From JAGVSR01 sp963750715 (lineage in GTDB: Bacteria; Pseudomonadota; Alphaproteobacteria; Rhizobiales; Hyphomicrobiaceae), in contig CAVVRP010000014.1 of assembly GCA_963750715.1 (NCBI GenBank), forward strand, positions 124,001 to 188,000: DNA of 64,000 nt, in the 5' to 3' direction. Numbering within the stretch: the stretch's first letter is position 1; every line of letters begins with the position of its first letter. The translations under genes and the position numbers were made by a program. A model generated the notes under the pieces. It made no database searches and was not told where the DNA came from. It saw only the letters and a program-made list of their open reading frames with translations. Below are positions 63,723-64,000 of this stretch, piece by piece.

Positions 63723-64000
63723 ATGGCGCTGACAAGCGACGAAATCCAGCGCTACAAGCGCCACCTCGTGCTGAAGGAGATCGGCGGCCAGGGCCAGCAG
63801 GCGCTCAAGTCGGCGCGCGTGCTCGTGGTCGGTGCGGGCGGTCTTGGTTCGCCCATTCTCATGTATCTGGCGGCTGCCGGCGTCGGCACGCTCGGCGTCA
63901 TCGATCCCGATACGGTGTCCCTCGACAACCTGCAACGCCAAATCGTGCACGACACGTCGCGCGTTGGTGCGCTTAAAGTCGACAGCGCAAAGGCTGCGGT
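63723..64000 (+). CDS. moeB: MoeB/ThiF-type adenylyltransferase, N-terminal part (cut by window end)
   Basis: The visible 92 codons include YKRHLVLKEIGGQGQQALKS, the nucleotide loop VLVVGAGGLGSPILMYLAAA and GVIDPDTVSLDNLQRQIVHD, all typical for E1-like MoeB/ThiF/HesA enzymes. They adenylate the C-terminal glycine of MoaD or ThiS so a sulfur can be added for molybdopterin or thiamine synthesis. MoeB and ThiF cannot be separated from this part alone. Molybdopterin is relevant to the molybdenum hydroxylase at 11.7-14.6 kb. Confidence 0.9.
   Translation, partial: MALTSDEIQRYKRHLVLKEIGGQGQQALKSARVLVVGAGGLGSPILMYLAAAGVGTLGVIDPDTVSLDNLQRQIVHDTSRVGALKVDSAKAA

Overview
The window reads as a chromosome segment of an alphaproteobacterium, most likely Hyphomicrobiales (rhizobia and methylotroph relatives). 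Reasons: many protein types typical of that group (DUF992, BA14K-like secreted protein, HWE-family kinase, GlsB/YeaQ and CsbD stress proteins, a methylotroph-like PqqA), GC-rich codon use, and the core order coaBC-dut followed later by moeB. Species cannot be fixed from the sequence alone.

Layout. 0-6.5 kb: end of a DUF2189 protein, a cytochrome P450, a decayed methyltransferase, a frameshifted GYD protein, a ribbon-helix-helix regulator with an esterase of the PHB-depolymerase family, and a small secreted protein. 6.8-14.6 kb: two divergent operons. On the minus strand are a FadR-type regulator (frameshifted), an XdhC-like factor and an FMN 2-hydroxyacid oxidase. On the plus strand are a lactate permease and a two-subunit molybdenum hydroxylase whose large subunit is frameshifted. 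14.8-25.3 kb: small envelope proteins, two patatins, a GntP permease, and an RND pump operon ending in a broken MFS gene. 25.3-29.7 kb is scrap: an IS3 remnant, a truncated carbonic anhydrase fused in frame to another fragment, a deleted IS5-family element with intact ends and target duplication, an orphan pqqA, and a second copy of the 3' end of the esterase locus. 29.7-35.9 kb: sugar kinase, then a mannose/glycan operon (ManA-like, GT4, GH130). 36-41.9 kb: stress and regulatory genes (GlsB, CsbD, LuxR-HWE fusion kinase, Crp/Fnr) and a transglutaminase. 42-45 kb: DUF3604 and type I restriction remnants with a YgjP-like peptidase, ending at a tRNA-Ala(CGC).

From the tRNA to the end the content is mostly core: AsmA-like protein, M15 peptidase, GlpD, a two-part Na+/solute symporter, PCuAC copper chaperone, TPR protein, coaBC-dut, cysK, then SDR, APC permease, fused EutBC and EutA for ethanolamine, and the start of moeB. 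Nearly all pseudogenes, IS debris and fragment duplications lie left of the tRNA, and the 3' end of the tRNA faces that side, as expected for an island boundary.

Working together: the 7-14.6 kb genes look like an import-and-oxidise module for a small hydroxy acid or aldehyde. The 31-36 kb genes look like mannoside or glycan metabolism. The 58-63.6 kb genes look like ethanolamine uptake and cobalamin-dependent deamination without a microcompartment. Several otherwise intact genes carry one single-base frameshift each, which is either recent decay or residual sequence error.
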